A DNA stretch of 64,000 bases from NCBI GenBank assembly GCA_947631235.1, contig CANRKO010000006.1, forward strand, positions 1 through 64,000, given 5' to 3'. Under the pieces are notes generated by a model, which saw only the letters and a list, made by a program, of their open reading frames with translations, did no database searches and was not told the DNA's origin. The position numbers were made by a program, and so were the translations under genes. Of this stretch, positions 33,846 to 41,905 are shown piece by piece. The stretch's first letter is position 1; the number at the start of each line of letters is the position of its first letter. Origin of the DNA: an uncultured Clostridia bacterium. Lineage in GTDB: Bacteria > Bacillota > Clostridia > UBA1381.

Positions 33846-33888
33846 ATTATAGGTCAATTTCACCATAATTTCAATAGGTCAATATGAC
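33846..33888. promoter_or_regulatory. SLOG/XRE divergent promoter-operator region
   Basis: Minus-strand promoter TTGAAA-17-TATAAT (33846-33874) for the SLOG gene. AGGTCAAT repeats at 33851 (touching its -10) and at 33876, 25 bp apart. The palindrome GTCAATATGAC (33878-33888) sits beside a CATAAT -10 of the XRE gene. Binding would control both genes. Confidence 0.6.
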
Positions 33889-33917
33889 ATAATTACAGCG
33901 AGGTGATTGTACAAATT

Positions 33918-34139
33918 ATGGGTAGATTGAGAGATTTAAGAAAAGAGCGCGGGTATTCGCAGGTAAAGATGCAGATGCTTACCGGCATTGACCAAAGCGA
34001 CTACTCAAAAATAGAAACAGGGAAAAGATATTACACGTTTGAGCAGTGCAAAAGGATAGCGACCGCGCTCGGCACGAGCATGGACTATCTCGCAGGACTG
34101 ACGGATGAAAAGAAACCGTATCCAAGAACAAAGAAATAG
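33918..34139 (+). CDS. Small XRE-family HTH regulator
   Basis: A 73-residue, almost pure helix-turn-helix protein (MGRLRDLRKERGYSQVKMQM, then IDQSDYSKIETGKRYYTFEQ and IATALGTSMDYLAGL). The ATG at 33918 has GAGGTG 12 nt upstream; the GTG at 33903 is inside that site. It lacks a sensor domain, so regulation is by simple occupancy or an external partner. The divergent SLOG gene with shared operators is its probable target. It could also be a leftover regulator of the adjacent phage operon. Confidence 0.85.
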   Translation: MGRLRDLRKERGYSQVKMQMLTGIDQSDYSKIETGKRYYTFEQCKRIATALGTSMDYLAGLTDEKKPYPRTKK

Positions 34140-34222
34140 AGAAATTACCAAAAAATACCTCAAATAAAACCGTGCAAAAACCGCATACTAAGAACGTAAC
34201 AAGGACAACGGAGGTAACAAAC

Positions 34223-34393
34223 ATGGATCGCAACAACGCAAACAAGAGTATCAGATGCACGGTTGAGCAATGCAGAAACCACTGCGACTGCGCGGATTAC
34301 TGCGCGCTTTCCGAAATTCACGTCGGAACGCACGAGCCGAATCCGACGGAAACGCAGTGCGTGGACTGCAACTCGTTCGAACTCAGACACTGA
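34223..34393 (+). CDS. DUF1540 small Cys-rich protein
   Basis: 56 residues with the DUF1540 pattern: IRCTVEQCRNHCDCADYCAL...ETQCVDCNSF, six or seven cysteines that probably bind a metal. The ATG is well supported by GGAGGT 7 nt upstream; the reading frame is open further 5' but without support. Small DUF1540 proteins are frequent in Clostridia and of unknown role. It lies 83 nt after the XRE gene on the same strand, with a terminator shared with the phage operon. Confidence 0.88.
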   Translation: MDRNNANKSIRCTVEQCRNHCDCADYCALSEIHVGTHEPNPTETQCVDCNSFELRH

Positions 34394-34416
34394 TCAAAAC
34401 GGAACTGACCGTAAAA

Positions 34417-34449
34417 AAACAAGGGCGTCGTTTTCGAGGCCCTTGTTTT
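34417..34449. terminator. Bidirectional terminator at the end of the phage operon
   Basis: AAACAAGGGC, 12-nt loop, GCCCTTGTTT with T-runs on both strands. It separates DUF1540 from the convergent amidase gene. Confidence 0.8.
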
Positions 34450-34462
34450 CTTTTTGAATTTT

Positions 34463-35212
34463 TTACCCGAACGCCTTCGCGTTATCGAGAATGACGAGCG
34501 TTCTCATCATCTCGTGCGTAAGACCGAGCCTGCCGTTTTCGTCGCCGCGCAGAAAGCCCTTGTCTTTAAGCTTTTGTACCGTGCCTCTCGCCCACTGCGG
34601 CATATTGTCGTCGATATAATCGTAAATCATCGGTTTCATGCCGTCGATCTCGCTTTTAAGTTCCTCATACTGTGTCACCGTTAATTCCTCCTTACTTTTC
34701 CCGCCGATTGCTCCGCAAATCGCACGCGCGACCGCGTCGCAGCCGACCTTTTCGTACAGTTCCGCGTCGGACTCGCTGTCGGTAAAGCACACCTCAACGA
34801 GCATCGCCTTCGCGTCTGTGTGGCGTATAACGTAAAGCGACGAGCCGTCCTTAATACCGCGGTTTTTAAAACCGAGACGGCATATCGCCCCGCACGTACG
34901 CTCCGCCTCACCAAAGCTTTTACCGCCGTACGTGTACACCTCGCAGCCATTGCCGCCGCCGGAGTTAAAATGCACCGACACGAACAAATCAAGCGGCTGC
35001 GCGTTCGCCATGCGCACTATCTCGGAAAGATTTTCGAGCGTTGTGTCGGCGTAATCGTTTGTACAGTCGTACACCGTGTGACCCTCGCCGCGCAAAAGCT
35101 CTGTGAGCCTTTTACCGACGCGGCGCGTCTCGTCGCTTTCGTTCAGATAACCCACCGCGCCGCAGCCCGGCTGACCCGACACGGTATGACCGCAGTTAAT
35201 TCCTATTCTCAT
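34463..35212 (-). CDS. Phage endolysin, N-acetylmuramoyl-L-alanine amidase (Amidase_3)
   Basis: A 249-residue zinc amidase that cuts the MurNAc-L-Ala bond. Zinc ligands and catalytic Glu are visible: GINCGHTVSG (His), ESDETRRVGKRL (Glu), FVSVHFNSGGG (His) and MLVEVCFTDSESD (Glu). After ~180 residues a C-terminal module follows (MIYDYIDDNMPQWARGTVQKL, LKDKGFLRGDENGRLGLTHE), a wall-targeting unit common in clostridial endolysins. No signal peptide, so release needs the holin. It overlaps the holin gene by 17 nt and is the last gene of the operon. Confidence 0.93.
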   Translation of the reverse strand: MRIGINCGHTVSGQPGCGAVGYLNESDETRRVGKRLTELLRGEGHTVYDCTNDYADTTLENLSEIVRMANAQPLDLFVSVHFNSGGGNGCEVYTYGGKSFGEAERTCGAICRLGFKNRGIKDGSSLYVIRHTDAKAMLVEVCFTDSESDAELYEKVGCDAVARAICGAIGGKSKEELTVTQYEELKSEIDGMKPMIYDYIDDNMPQWARGTVQKLKDKGFLRGDENGRLGLTHEMMRTLVILDNAKAFG

Positions 35213-35612
35213 CTGCTTGCTCCCTCTCTCTTATCTGCAATAAAACGTCTTTAAGTCCGTTCGGCATAATCGGCAGAATTTCAGCCGCGTTTTCAAGCAC
35301 CGATATGCCCTCGTTCGCTATATAAAACATAATGACCATCTCCCTAAGCGGCGCGGCGCTGCCCGTAATGTTCTGCACCACGTTTGCGAGCGCGACGACC
35401 ACAAGCACCGTTATTTTTCTCAAAATGCCCTTGTACCCCGCCTCGCTCGACAGCTTTTTTTGGTACACGGCTTTAATAACGCCCGTGATATAGTCGAGAA
35501 CCATAATCACCAAAAGCGCACCCAGAACCGTGTCCCACGCGCCGAATATTCTCGCTGCCATACCTCCGGCAACGCCGAGCGCGACGCTCAGAGTATTAAA
35601 TATCTTGTTCAT
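35196..35612 (-). CDS. Phage holin (TcdE/holin_4 family)
   Basis: 138 residues with about three hydrophobic helices (WDTVLGALLVIMVLDYITGV; ITVLVVVALANVVQNITG; the amphipathic MVIMFYIANEGISVLENAA). The DYITG and YKGILRK motifs are the signature of the holin_4/TcdE family, which permeabilises the membrane to free the endolysin. The ATG at 35612 is chosen (AAGGAG 10 nt upstream). Its 5' end overlaps the Tal gene and its 3' end the amidase gene: a standard lysis cassette. Confidence 0.92.
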   Translation of the reverse strand: MNKIFNTLSVALGVAGGMAARIFGAWDTVLGALLVIMVLDYITGVIKAVYQKKLSSEAGYKGILRKITVLVVVALANVVQNITGSAAPLREMVIMFYIANEGISVLENAAEILPIMPNGLKDVLLQIREREQADENRN

Positions 35613-36876
35613 TTCCTTCACTCTCCTTATCCTCAAAAATCCTTTTACCGTTCAGCAACAGATTGCCCTCGCTGTCGGTCGACAAAAGATTTGTTCCTAT
35701 CGTAATTTCATTCACGGTGACGCTTTTGGAAATCACACCGTTCGTTATCGTTCCGGAGACATACGACGCTTTGACCTTACCGCCCGACGTGGACGCCTTT
35801 TTGTACTTTTGCGTGAGAGCGCCCATCTGTTCGAGATAAAAGAACATATCCCTCTTTACGCGCCCCACCGTTATGACCGCGCTGTCGCAGTCGTAGGGGC
35901 TATATTCGATTTTAACGACCCTCTCGTAAAGTTCGTTACTGCCGTCCACGACCGTCACGCCGTCGCCTATGCTCAGCTTTTCATCCGCGCCGTAACATTC
36001 AAGCTTTGAAATCTCGGCGTACGTACCCGTGACGTTCACGCACGGAACGTCTATCCTGTCGGGATTGTCGCCGTCAAACTCCCACTTAGCGCGTCTTAGG
36101 AGTTCATCGGGCTTTGTGATGTCGCCGTAATCGCGGTAGCCGCACCGCACGCCGTATATTTCCGCGTTGGGGCTGTCCACGTACTGCGCTCCGCCGTTGA
36201 CGCTGCCTATATGCAAATCGTCTCTGCCGTAAGGGTAAAGCCGCGTCACGAGGTCTGAAATGTCGCGCTCGACGCTCAAATCACACATATTTTTCGTGAG
36301 GTCGAGCCGCACGGTCGTGTCGCGCCCTATACGCTCCACAAGCGCGATTTTGCGATTGTCGGCGTACAATTCGCCCTTGCCGCAGCACTCTATAACGTCC
36401 CTCACCACATCGTAAGGGTTGGTCTTGTCCGTCGAAAAATAATCGATCTTAAACCCGTCCGCGTCAACGCGGCGCATACCGAGCCGTTCAAGTTCACTGT
36501 CCGTCACGAGCGTAAAACCCGTGCCGGCAATCGCGTGACGTATGACCTCGGTCGGACTTACTCCTATCATATCGGGCATATTCTGTATATGCACGCCCGT
36601 CGCGTCCGCGTTCCAAATGTGGCTGCACGAGACCTCCGAAACGCCGCGCCCGTCGCGCGTGTTCGTCACCCTTATAACACGGTACGCTTGACCCTCGCAT
36701 AAAACGAGCATGTTCACGCGTATAAGCTCCGATTTTTCGTTGTCGGGATACGTGAATGTAAGCGTGCGCGCACCGTTTATCTCATGCGACACGCGCACGT
36801 TCTCCGCCTCCGCAATCGGTACGCCCTTCGTGAAATCCGACGCGCCGCCGTCCGTTATTTTAAGCAAGCGCGTCAC
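35596..36876 (-). CDS. Phage tail-associated protein (Tal / tail endopeptidase family)
   Basis: A 426-residue structural protein at the tail tip. The N-terminal ~370 residues match the gp44/Tal hub fold of siphophages: VRVSHEINGARTLTFTYPDN, then RVIRVTNTRDGRGVSEVSCS and YDVVRDVIECCGKGELYADN. The C-terminal ~50 residues are a short repeat-like tail (VNEITIGTNLLSTDSEGNLL) ending without a peptidase or fibre domain. There is no separate receptor-binding or fibre gene downstream, so the tip looks reduced. It overlaps Dit by 17 nt and the holin by 17 nt. Confidence 0.88.
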   Translation of the reverse strand: MTRLLKITDGGASDFTKGVPIAEAENVRVSHEINGARTLTFTYPDNEKSELIRVNMLVLCEGQAYRVIRVTNTRDGRGVSEVSCSHIWNADATGVHIQNMPDMIGVSPTEVIRHAIAGTGFTLVTDSELERLGMRRVDADGFKIDYFSTDKTNPYDVVRDVIECCGKGELYADNRKIALVERIGRDTTVRLDLTKNMCDLSVERDISDLVTRLYPYGRDDLHIGSVNGGAQYVDSPNAEIYGVRCGYRDYGDITKPDELLRRAKWEFDGDNPDRIDVPCVNVTGTYAEISKLECYGADEKLSIGDGVTVVDGSNELYERVVKIEYSPYDCDSAVITVGRVKRDMFFYLEQMGALTQKYKKASTSGGKVKASYVSGTITNGVISKSVTVNEITIGTNLLSTDSEGNLLLNGKRIFEDKESEGNEQDI

Positions 36877-37708
36877 CCCAATCTATATGCGAATAGTCCG
36901 CGCCGTACATATACTTAGCCTTAAAGCCGACCGTTATTATAATATTTCCCTGCGCGGAATTTGTGACGGCAACGTGGTTTATTCCCGCGGGAATTTCAAA
37001 AAACTCACCCGTCACGCCGACCAAGCCGTCGCCCGCTTTAACGGTCTGCTTTTCAAAATCAGCCGTAACGCTTTTGCCGCCCGCCGAAAACGAGAGCGTT
37101 TTCCCGCCGAGCGACAGCGTGATACCGCCTGTCTTACCCGTGATTTTTATAACGGGGCTTACGGGCATATCGCCGAAATTTACTATGCAGATGTTACCAC
37201 TGCCGTCTAACGTGTACGTGTACGCGCAGTCGGTGGACAGCGGTATCTCGCTGTCAAGCTGCAGCGGATGACCGATAAGTGGACCCTCCGTACCGAAAAG
37301 AGCCTCGCCGAACGGCTCGGCGGAGAAGGAGACCTCCAACTCCGCCTTTGTGCCGCCGTGTTCGGGCATATACGCGATTTCGTCCGTAACTCTCGCCTTC
37401 CACACGACAAGCGGCAAATCGTCAAAAATAAGCTCGCCGCTGCCGGTGAGCCACAGAGCGAGTTTTGAGATTTTACCCTGCAGCGCGGCGAGGTTGTCGG
37501 CGGTAATACCGAGCGAAAGAACAAACGTCCTTTTCGCGTAATGCTCCCTGCCGTGCGGATTGGCTTTTGAAAAATCGTACTCGCCGTCACGGTACGGGAG
37601 ATCCGACGTGAATGATTTTACGCCCGCCGTTATCGGGCGCGACTTTGTTCTGACCGTCACGCCGAACTCGGACGAATGACGGTTTTTAAATGTGAACCCG
37701 TTTCTCAT
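36860..37708 (-). CDS. Phage distal tail protein (Dit, Sipho_tail)
   Basis: A 282-residue Dit protein, the hexameric ring joining tail tube to tip. It opens with FTFKNRHSSEFGVTVRTKSRPI, followed by the LPYRDGEYDF segment and the galectin-like C-terminal half (ISLGGKTLSFSAGG). Length is that of the minimal Dit without extra carbohydrate-binding modules. Between tape measure and Tal, its canonical position in Gram-positive siphophages. Confidence 0.9.
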   Translation of the reverse strand: MRNGFTFKNRHSSEFGVTVRTKSRPITAGVKSFTSDLPYRDGEYDFSKANPHGREHYAKRTFVLSLGITADNLAALQGKISKLALWLTGSGELIFDDLPLVVWKARVTDEIAYMPEHGGTKAELEVSFSAEPFGEALFGTEGPLIGHPLQLDSEIPLSTDCAYTYTLDGSGNICIVNFGDMPVSPVIKITGKTGGITLSLGGKTLSFSAGGKSVTADFEKQTVKAGDGLVGVTGEFFEIPAGINHVAVTNSAQGNIIITVGFKAKYMYGADYSHIDWGDALA

Positions 37709-37720
37709 TATGTATCCCCC

Positions 37721-39469
37721 TTAATAAAAAATACCGTGCGCGATAGAACCCGACACGCGGTTCTGCAGCGCGTCGAGCGCACTGCTGCCGTTTGAGTTGA
37801 TGCTTATGTTCCTGTTGTCCGAATAGGAGTTCTGCGACACGCGTATACCCTTTATCGCGCTTATGGTCTGTTTGAAAAGAGATGTGATCGTACTCTGCAT
37901 GCTCTCGATGTCGTAGCGCGCTCCACTCACTATTCCTTCAAGGTTCAGACCGCTTTTTTCTATCGCCGCGAGGACATACTTTTTGTTGTCCTCTATCCTT
38001 GCGTAGTTTTCCTCCAAATCGGTAACAATGGCGGTATGTTTCTTCTGCAGCGCGTACATTTCTTCCTCGCGGCGCAGCTTTTTCATTTCCTCTTGGAGCG
38101 ATTTGTACTCGTCGCGTCCGCGCTGCGTCACCGCGCCCTCGAATATTTCAAGCCTCTCGGAAATCTCCGCCTTCGACGCTTTTCTGTCGCTTACCTCCCA
38201 CTTTTCGGAAAGTGCGTCCTCCTCGTCGGCAAACTCGGCTTTAACGTCCTTTATGTACTGTTTCTGCATTTTCAAAAGCTCACTTACCGCGTCCGCCTTC
38301 GCGCCGTACAACTTCAGCGTGGTATCCATCGTGTCGTCGCGGTACTCCTGCCAGTCGATAAAGCCGCCCTCGTACATTTCCTTTATCCTTTGAATCGAGC
38401 GTTCGTAAAATTTAATCTTACTGTCGCCGCTTTCCTCCCAGTCGTCGTACGCGTCGCGTATCTTCATCCAGTTTTCCGCGTCGCTCTGCCATTTCTCATA
38501 CACGGCGTGATTGTTTTCTTTTTCGAGCAGTCCTATCTTTAAATCGACGCCCGCCTTGTACTCGTAGAAATCATCCCAAACCGCTTTAAGCTCGTCGGAC
38601 GTGTACTCCGTGGACGCGACCATATCCGACACCATCGCGTTGTAATTGTAAAGCTGACGCTTGTACGCGTCAATCTGCTCCCGCACGCCCATGTCGTTTA
38701 CCTGCGTCTCGTACTTTATCCACGCGTCGGAATTTTTCTTGTAATCGGAAAGAGCCTCGTCGTTAGCCTTTTTGCGTTCTTTAAGCGCCTTTTCCTGCTC
38801 CGCGATAACCTTCTTTTCCGCCGCGAAAATTTCTTCCTCGATCTCGCGCATTACCTCGCTGTCGTAGGAAAAACGCGCCATCATTTCCTTCCACGCCTCA
38901 AGCTCCTCCGCGGGCGAAACGTCATGCGTCTTTTTATAATGCGTAAAATCCGACTTCGCGGTGTTAAACGCCTCGTTATTCTTACCCGACGCGTAACGCG
39001 GCACGCCGAGAGCAGCCATAATGCTTTTCGTCTCGGAGGCAGTGTACACCTTGTCGCCCTTTCCAAGCGGCACAAGGACGTTGCGCCCGTTAAACATCAC
39101 GAGCGAGCCGTTATGCTCTATAAGCTCCCTCGGGTCGGACGCGCCCATTTCGTCGTTTACGAGCGACAGACCGCCCAAAGCGTTACCCGTTCCCTTCGCG
39201 AGTTTCGGAATACTCGATACGGCGTAGTGCACGCTAATCGTTACGGTCTTGTCCTTTACGCTTGCAATACTTTCCTGCGCGCTTGCGACGCCCTCGGCAG
39301 TGTTGTCAACGGCTGTGAAACTTATTTTCGCCTCTTTGCCGTCAAAGTCTCTCATAAGCGAACCGGCTGACTCGCGCAAAGCCGCCGCCTCCGCCTCAGC
39401 CGCGCGCAGCGAGGACATAAGCCCCGACGCGTCGCCCGTAATCGAAACCGATAAATTTGCAGCCTCCAT
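37721..39469 (-). CDS. Phage tail tape-measure protein (short)
   Basis: 582 residues. It is assigned by position between gpG/gpGT and Dit, by helical heptad-rich composition (RFSYDSEVMREIEEEIFAAE; YALQKKHTAIVTDLEENYAR) and by the N-terminal VSITGDASGLMSSLRAAEAE typical of tape measures. Tape-measure length sets tail length; by the usual ~0.15 nm per residue this would be roughly 90 nm, at the short end. It lacks the hydrophobic pore-like and peptidase segments of many tape measures. ATG 39469 has GGAGG 7 nt upstream; ATG 39475 overlaps the gpGT stop. Confidence 0.85.
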   Translation of the reverse strand: MEAANLSVSITGDASGLMSSLRAAEAEAAALRESAGSLMRDFDGKEAKISFTAVDNTAEGVASAQESIASVKDKTVTISVHYAVSSIPKLAKGTGNALGGLSLVNDEMGASDPRELIEHNGSLVMFNGRNVLVPLGKGDKVYTASETKSIMAALGVPRYASGKNNEAFNTAKSDFTHYKKTHDVSPAEELEAWKEMMARFSYDSEVMREIEEEIFAAEKKVIAEQEKALKERKKANDEALSDYKKNSDAWIKYETQVNDMGVREQIDAYKRQLYNYNAMVSDMVASTEYTSDELKAVWDDFYEYKAGVDLKIGLLEKENNHAVYEKWQSDAENWMKIRDAYDDWEESGDSKIKFYERSIQRIKEMYEGGFIDWQEYRDDTMDTTLKLYGAKADAVSELLKMQKQYIKDVKAEFADEEDALSEKWEVSDRKASKAEISERLEIFEGAVTQRGRDEYKSLQEEMKKLRREEEMYALQKKHTAIVTDLEENYARIEDNKKYVLAAIEKSGLNLEGIVSGARYDIESMQSTITSLFKQTISAIKGIRVSQNSYSDNRNISINSNGSSALDALQNRVSGSIAHGIFY

Positions 39470-39471
39470 AT

Positions 39472-39935
39472 TCATACCTCCCTTCCGTAAAACATGTTAA
39501 GATAATCGTCCGCTTTTTCTCCCGTTTCCTCCGCGTCCTCTCCGAGACTGTCCAGAAGTTTCATGAGAACCCACGGATTTTGCCTTCCCACCTCGTCGGG
39601 CAGAAGGTGGTGGTACTTGAGGAACAGCGCGTATATGTCCCTCAAAGCACCGCCCTCCCCCGACCTTACTCGTTTTTTGACGTGAGTGCGTCAATGTAAA
39701 ACAACCACAATGTGCGGCACATTTTACCGAGCACGCCTACGTCCATTTTGTCGATCACGTCCTGCGTGACATCCGTACCCTCGAACAGATAATCCACCGC
39801 GTTTCGGCAGTGTCTTAAATATCCGCTGTCCTCGTTTTGCATATGCGAGTCGTTTATGATGCACATGGTCTCAAAGTCAAACGGCTTTGAAGTATACTTT
39901 TTGCCGTCCTTTTCATATGTAAGCGTGTGCTGCAT
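39472..39935 (-). CDS. Tail assembly chaperone gpGT, -1 frameshift product
   Basis: It shares the start of gpG, then shifts -1 at the slippery heptamer A-AAA-AAC (plus-strand 39672-39678), which is in the right phase (TCA AAA AAC). The -1 frame is open from there to a TGA at 39472-39474, giving 154 residues. The extension reads LRDIYALFLKYHHLLPDEVG, then QNPWVLMKLLDSL, a typical gpGT extension that begins with a Tyr/Phe/Leu-rich helix. Its stop overlaps the ATG at 39475. A TTG 8 nt after GGGAGGG could also start it independently, but the slippery site makes frameshifting likelier. Confidence 0.8.
39666..39935 (-). CDS. Tail assembly chaperone gpG
   Basis: 89 residues, the unshifted product. 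MQHTLTYEKDGKKYTSKPFD with a FETMCIINDSHM segment, a CRNAVDYLFEGTDVTQDVID helix and the end LWLFYIDALTSKNE fit gpG-type chaperones (GP13-like/phage_TAC). It is located between the major tail protein and the tape measure, as always in siphophages. gpG and gpGT coat the tape measure before the tube polymerises; their ratio is set by the frameshift frequency. Confidence 0.85.
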   Translation of the reverse strand: MQHTLTYEKDGKKYTSKPFDFETMCIINDSHMQNEDSGYLRHCRNAVDYLFEGTDVTQDVIDKMDVGVLGKMCRTLWLFYIDALTSKNE

Positions 39936-39939
39936 ATTT

Positions 39940-40536
39940 TTACACCTCCGGATAGTAGCTCATATCCGAGAACCACTTTTCCTCGAACTGCTCACGCGTC
40001 ACGCCTTCGGGAAGGTCGCTCTCGTCGAAGTACGCGTAGTAGTTATTGTCAAAGTCGCGCTGCACCGCCGTGTACGTCGCCTTCGCGGTCTGCTTGTCCA
40101 CGCTGCCCGACGACGACTTTGTCTTGCCGCCGACGTTTGACGCGAACGAGTAGCTGCCCTTGTAGTATCTGACGTAGCGGTACGAGCCGTCGGACTTCAA
40201 AATCCTCCATGCCACGCCGAAGTAAACCGTCTTTGAGTCCGAGCCTACCTCGACCACGCCGTGCTTTCTCTCGCAGCCGCGCCACATCGCGTCGACCTCG
40301 GGAGGAATATCCGCGCTCGTAATTTCATGGCCGAGTTTTTCTATGTAACTCGACGTTTCATACGCGCCGTTGTCGGCGTCGAATACGTCGCTGCCGCCCG
40401 CATCGGTCGGCGCGATCTCGACCGTGCCCTTTAACGCGTAAGCCTCGTCGTACTCCGCGCCTTCCGCGCTGTCCGATGTAAGCTTAAAAAAGGTGTAACG
40501 GTCTACGCCTATTGTTGGTAACGGTTTCTTTATCAT
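39940..40536 (-). CDS. Phage major tail (tube) protein
   Basis: A 198-residue tube subunit of the phi13-type major tail family. Features: LPTIGVDRYTFFKLTSDSAE at the start, the beta-rich middle with GTVEIAPTDAGG and ITSADIPPEVDAMW, and GVAWRILKSDGSYRYVRYYK, which is the long beta-hairpin of tube proteins. No Ig-like decoration domain. It stops 4 nt before gpG and begins 12 nt after the tail-completion gene. Confidence 0.88.
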   Translation of the reverse strand: MIKKPLPTIGVDRYTFFKLTSDSAEGAEYDEAYALKGTVEIAPTDAGGSDVFDADNGAYETSSYIEKLGHEITSADIPPEVDAMWRGCERKHGVVEVGSDSKTVYFGVAWRILKSDGSYRYVRYYKGSYSFASNVGGKTKSSSGSVDKQTAKATYTAVQRDFDNNYYAYFDESDLPEGVTREQFEEKWFSDMSYYPEV

Positions 40537-40548
40537 TTCAATTCTCCT

Positions 40549-40890
40549 TTACACGTTAAAATATTTGTGAAATCTCATTGTTTTGTGATATAATGCTCCG
40601 CCGTTTTCGGGAACGTCGGCTGACATTTCACGCGTCCAGCCGTCCGCCGTCATAACGTCGTTTGCGCGGAGCGTTATCTCGCCGCACTCGCGCGCCGAGC
40701 ATGCCCATACGTCAAGCTGAACGTAGCCCGACTGCACTCTTTCCGTATTATCCGCGTAGAGCGCGCCGTGTTCGGTCACGTTGTAGTAGCTTACCACGGG
40801 CATTTTTTTAAAGTCGCGCGGATGCTGATGCGTTATGCGGCAGCCGAGCTTTTTGAGCGTTTTTTCCGCCTCGTAATTTATATCGAGCAT
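40549..40890 (-). CDS. Phage tail-completion-like protein (DUF806/DUF3168 type)
   Basis: 113 residues. The beginning EKTLKKLGCRITHQHPRDF, then VVSYYNVTEHGALYADNTER and VQLDVWACSARECGEITLRA, match the small head-tail completion proteins (SPP1 gp17-like) that cap the tail. The position between gp10-like and major tail supports this. It overlaps nothing and lies 11 nt from the gp10-like gene. Family naming is tentative. Confidence 0.75.
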   Translation of the reverse strand: MLDINYEAEKTLKKLGCRITHQHPRDFKKMPVVSYYNVTEHGALYADNTERVQSGYVQLDVWACSARECGEITLRANDVMTADGWTREMSADVPENGGALYHKTMRFHKYFNV

Positions 40891-40901
40891 ATCTTTTCTC
40901 C

Positions 40902-41225
40902 TTATCCCGTGATTGCAGCCGCTATCGCCGACAGAACCGCGTTTTCGTTTCCCAAAAGCGACGGAACGAGGTACGGCTGCGCAGCTGTTTTGGAAGTGCC
41001 GAACTCCACGTAGGCGGCGTAATCGGTGTTCGCGGAAATTTCCGCGCTCGTGCCGCTAAGCGACACGGCTATTGAGTCACGGAGCGCACCGGTGTCCACG
41101 GGGCAGACGCTCCGCGCATTGTCGGCGACAGTCTCCGCGCCGGCAGCCACAGCCGCTTTCACTCTTTCCTCAATCTGCGCCGCCAATAATTCAAACGAGC
41201 CGTTGTATGTAACATTAACTTTCAT
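40902..41225 (-). CDS. HK97 gp10-like head-tail protein
   Basis: 107 residues with the gp10 hallmark PVDTGALRDSIAV near the middle, the YAAYVEFGTSK strand and the conserved QPYLVPSLLGNE end. Proteins of this family act at the head-tail junction. The ATG at 41225 is chosen (AAGGAG 8 nt upstream); the TTG at 41231 falls in that spacer. It overlaps the head-closure gene by 11 nt. Confidence 0.9.
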   Translation of the reverse strand: MKVNVTYNGSFELLAAQIEERVKAAVAAGAETVADNARSVCPVDTGALRDSIAVSLSGTSAEISANTDYAAYVEFGTSKTAAQPYLVPSLLGNENAVLSAIAAAITG

Positions 41226-41532
41226 TTTCAACGCTCCTTATAAGAGCCGTGACGCCCAGCGACCATTCCTCGGTATCGACTATCCTGTACCAGCAGTCCG
41301 CGAACTTTACCATGTTGCCCGTTTTTATAATATCCCGCTTGTCCGCGTACAGCTTGTACATTTTTTCGGAGGACAAGCCGTAAGGCTTATCCTCCGTATT
41401 GCCGGTGTACGGCTGAAGGTCGCATATGATTTTGCCGAGGTACGTTTTCGCGTCGCCGTCGGTGTAGCCGTTATCGACGCGGCTGTATATTTCGGCGGGC
41501 GTGTCGTAAAATCTTTCAAACGGATTAAGCAT
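41215..41532 (-). CDS. Phage head-closure/connector protein
   Basis: 105 residues: LNPFERFYDTPAEIYSRVDN, then LGKIICDLQPYTGNTEDKPY and FADCWYRIVDTEEWSLGVTA, matching the small SPP1 gp16/HK97 gp7-like head-closure group. The ATG at 41532 follows GGAGGGC; the ORF extension to 41571 is an antisense or out-of-frame tail of the upstream gene. It overlaps both neighbours, as in tightly packed phage operons. Confidence 0.8.
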   Translation of the reverse strand: MLNPFERFYDTPAEIYSRVDNGYTDGDAKTYLGKIICDLQPYTGNTEDKPYGLSSEKMYKLYADKRDIIKTGNMVKFADCWYRIVDTEEWSLGVTALIRSVENES

Positions 41533-41881
41533 TTTTCCTGCCCTCCAAATCCGACGGCACAAACGCGGCATGGCTTATAAACGGTTTTAAGCGTTCCCTG
41601 TACTCCGACATAAAGCCCGCGCCCGCGGCGCCGTACTCGACGCGTCTCTCACCCTCCGTCAGACTGACGACGCCGCCCGACGCGTTTTCACGGTACCGCG
41701 CGGCAGCCATCGACGGTATAAAGCCTTCAAGATGACGCGGCATAACGTCTATGTGGCAGTACGACATCACCGCGTCAACCGTGTCTTTGATAAGAAACGT
41801 GAGAAGTTCGTCGCTTTCGTCGTTCTTTATCCCGAGCAGCAGTTTTGCCGCGCCGAGAAGTTCCGTATTTTTATCCTCCAT
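41525..41881 (-). CDS. Phage gp6-like head-tail connector
   Basis: 118 residues, helical, with the adaptor signature AKLLLGIKNDESDELLTFLI, DTVDAVMSYCHIDVMP and MAAARYRENAS. gp6/gp15-type adaptors ring the portal after packaging. The start ATG at 41881 (AAAGGG 11 nt upstream) is preferred over the GTG at 41890, but either is possible. 24 nt from the capsid gene. Confidence 0.85.
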   Translation of the reverse strand: MEDKNTELLGAAKLLLGIKNDESDELLTFLIKDTVDAVMSYCHIDVMPRHLEGFIPSMAAARYRENASGGVVSLTEGERRVEYGAAGAGFMSEYRERLKPFISHAAFVPSDLEGRKNA

Positions 41882-41905
41882 AGCAATCACTGCCCTTTCT
41901 CAAAA

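Noticed and set aside
39497-39694. 65-codon minus-strand ORF between gpG and the tape measure
   Set aside because: Wrong frame: the -1 frame in the same place encodes the gpGT extension with typical residues.
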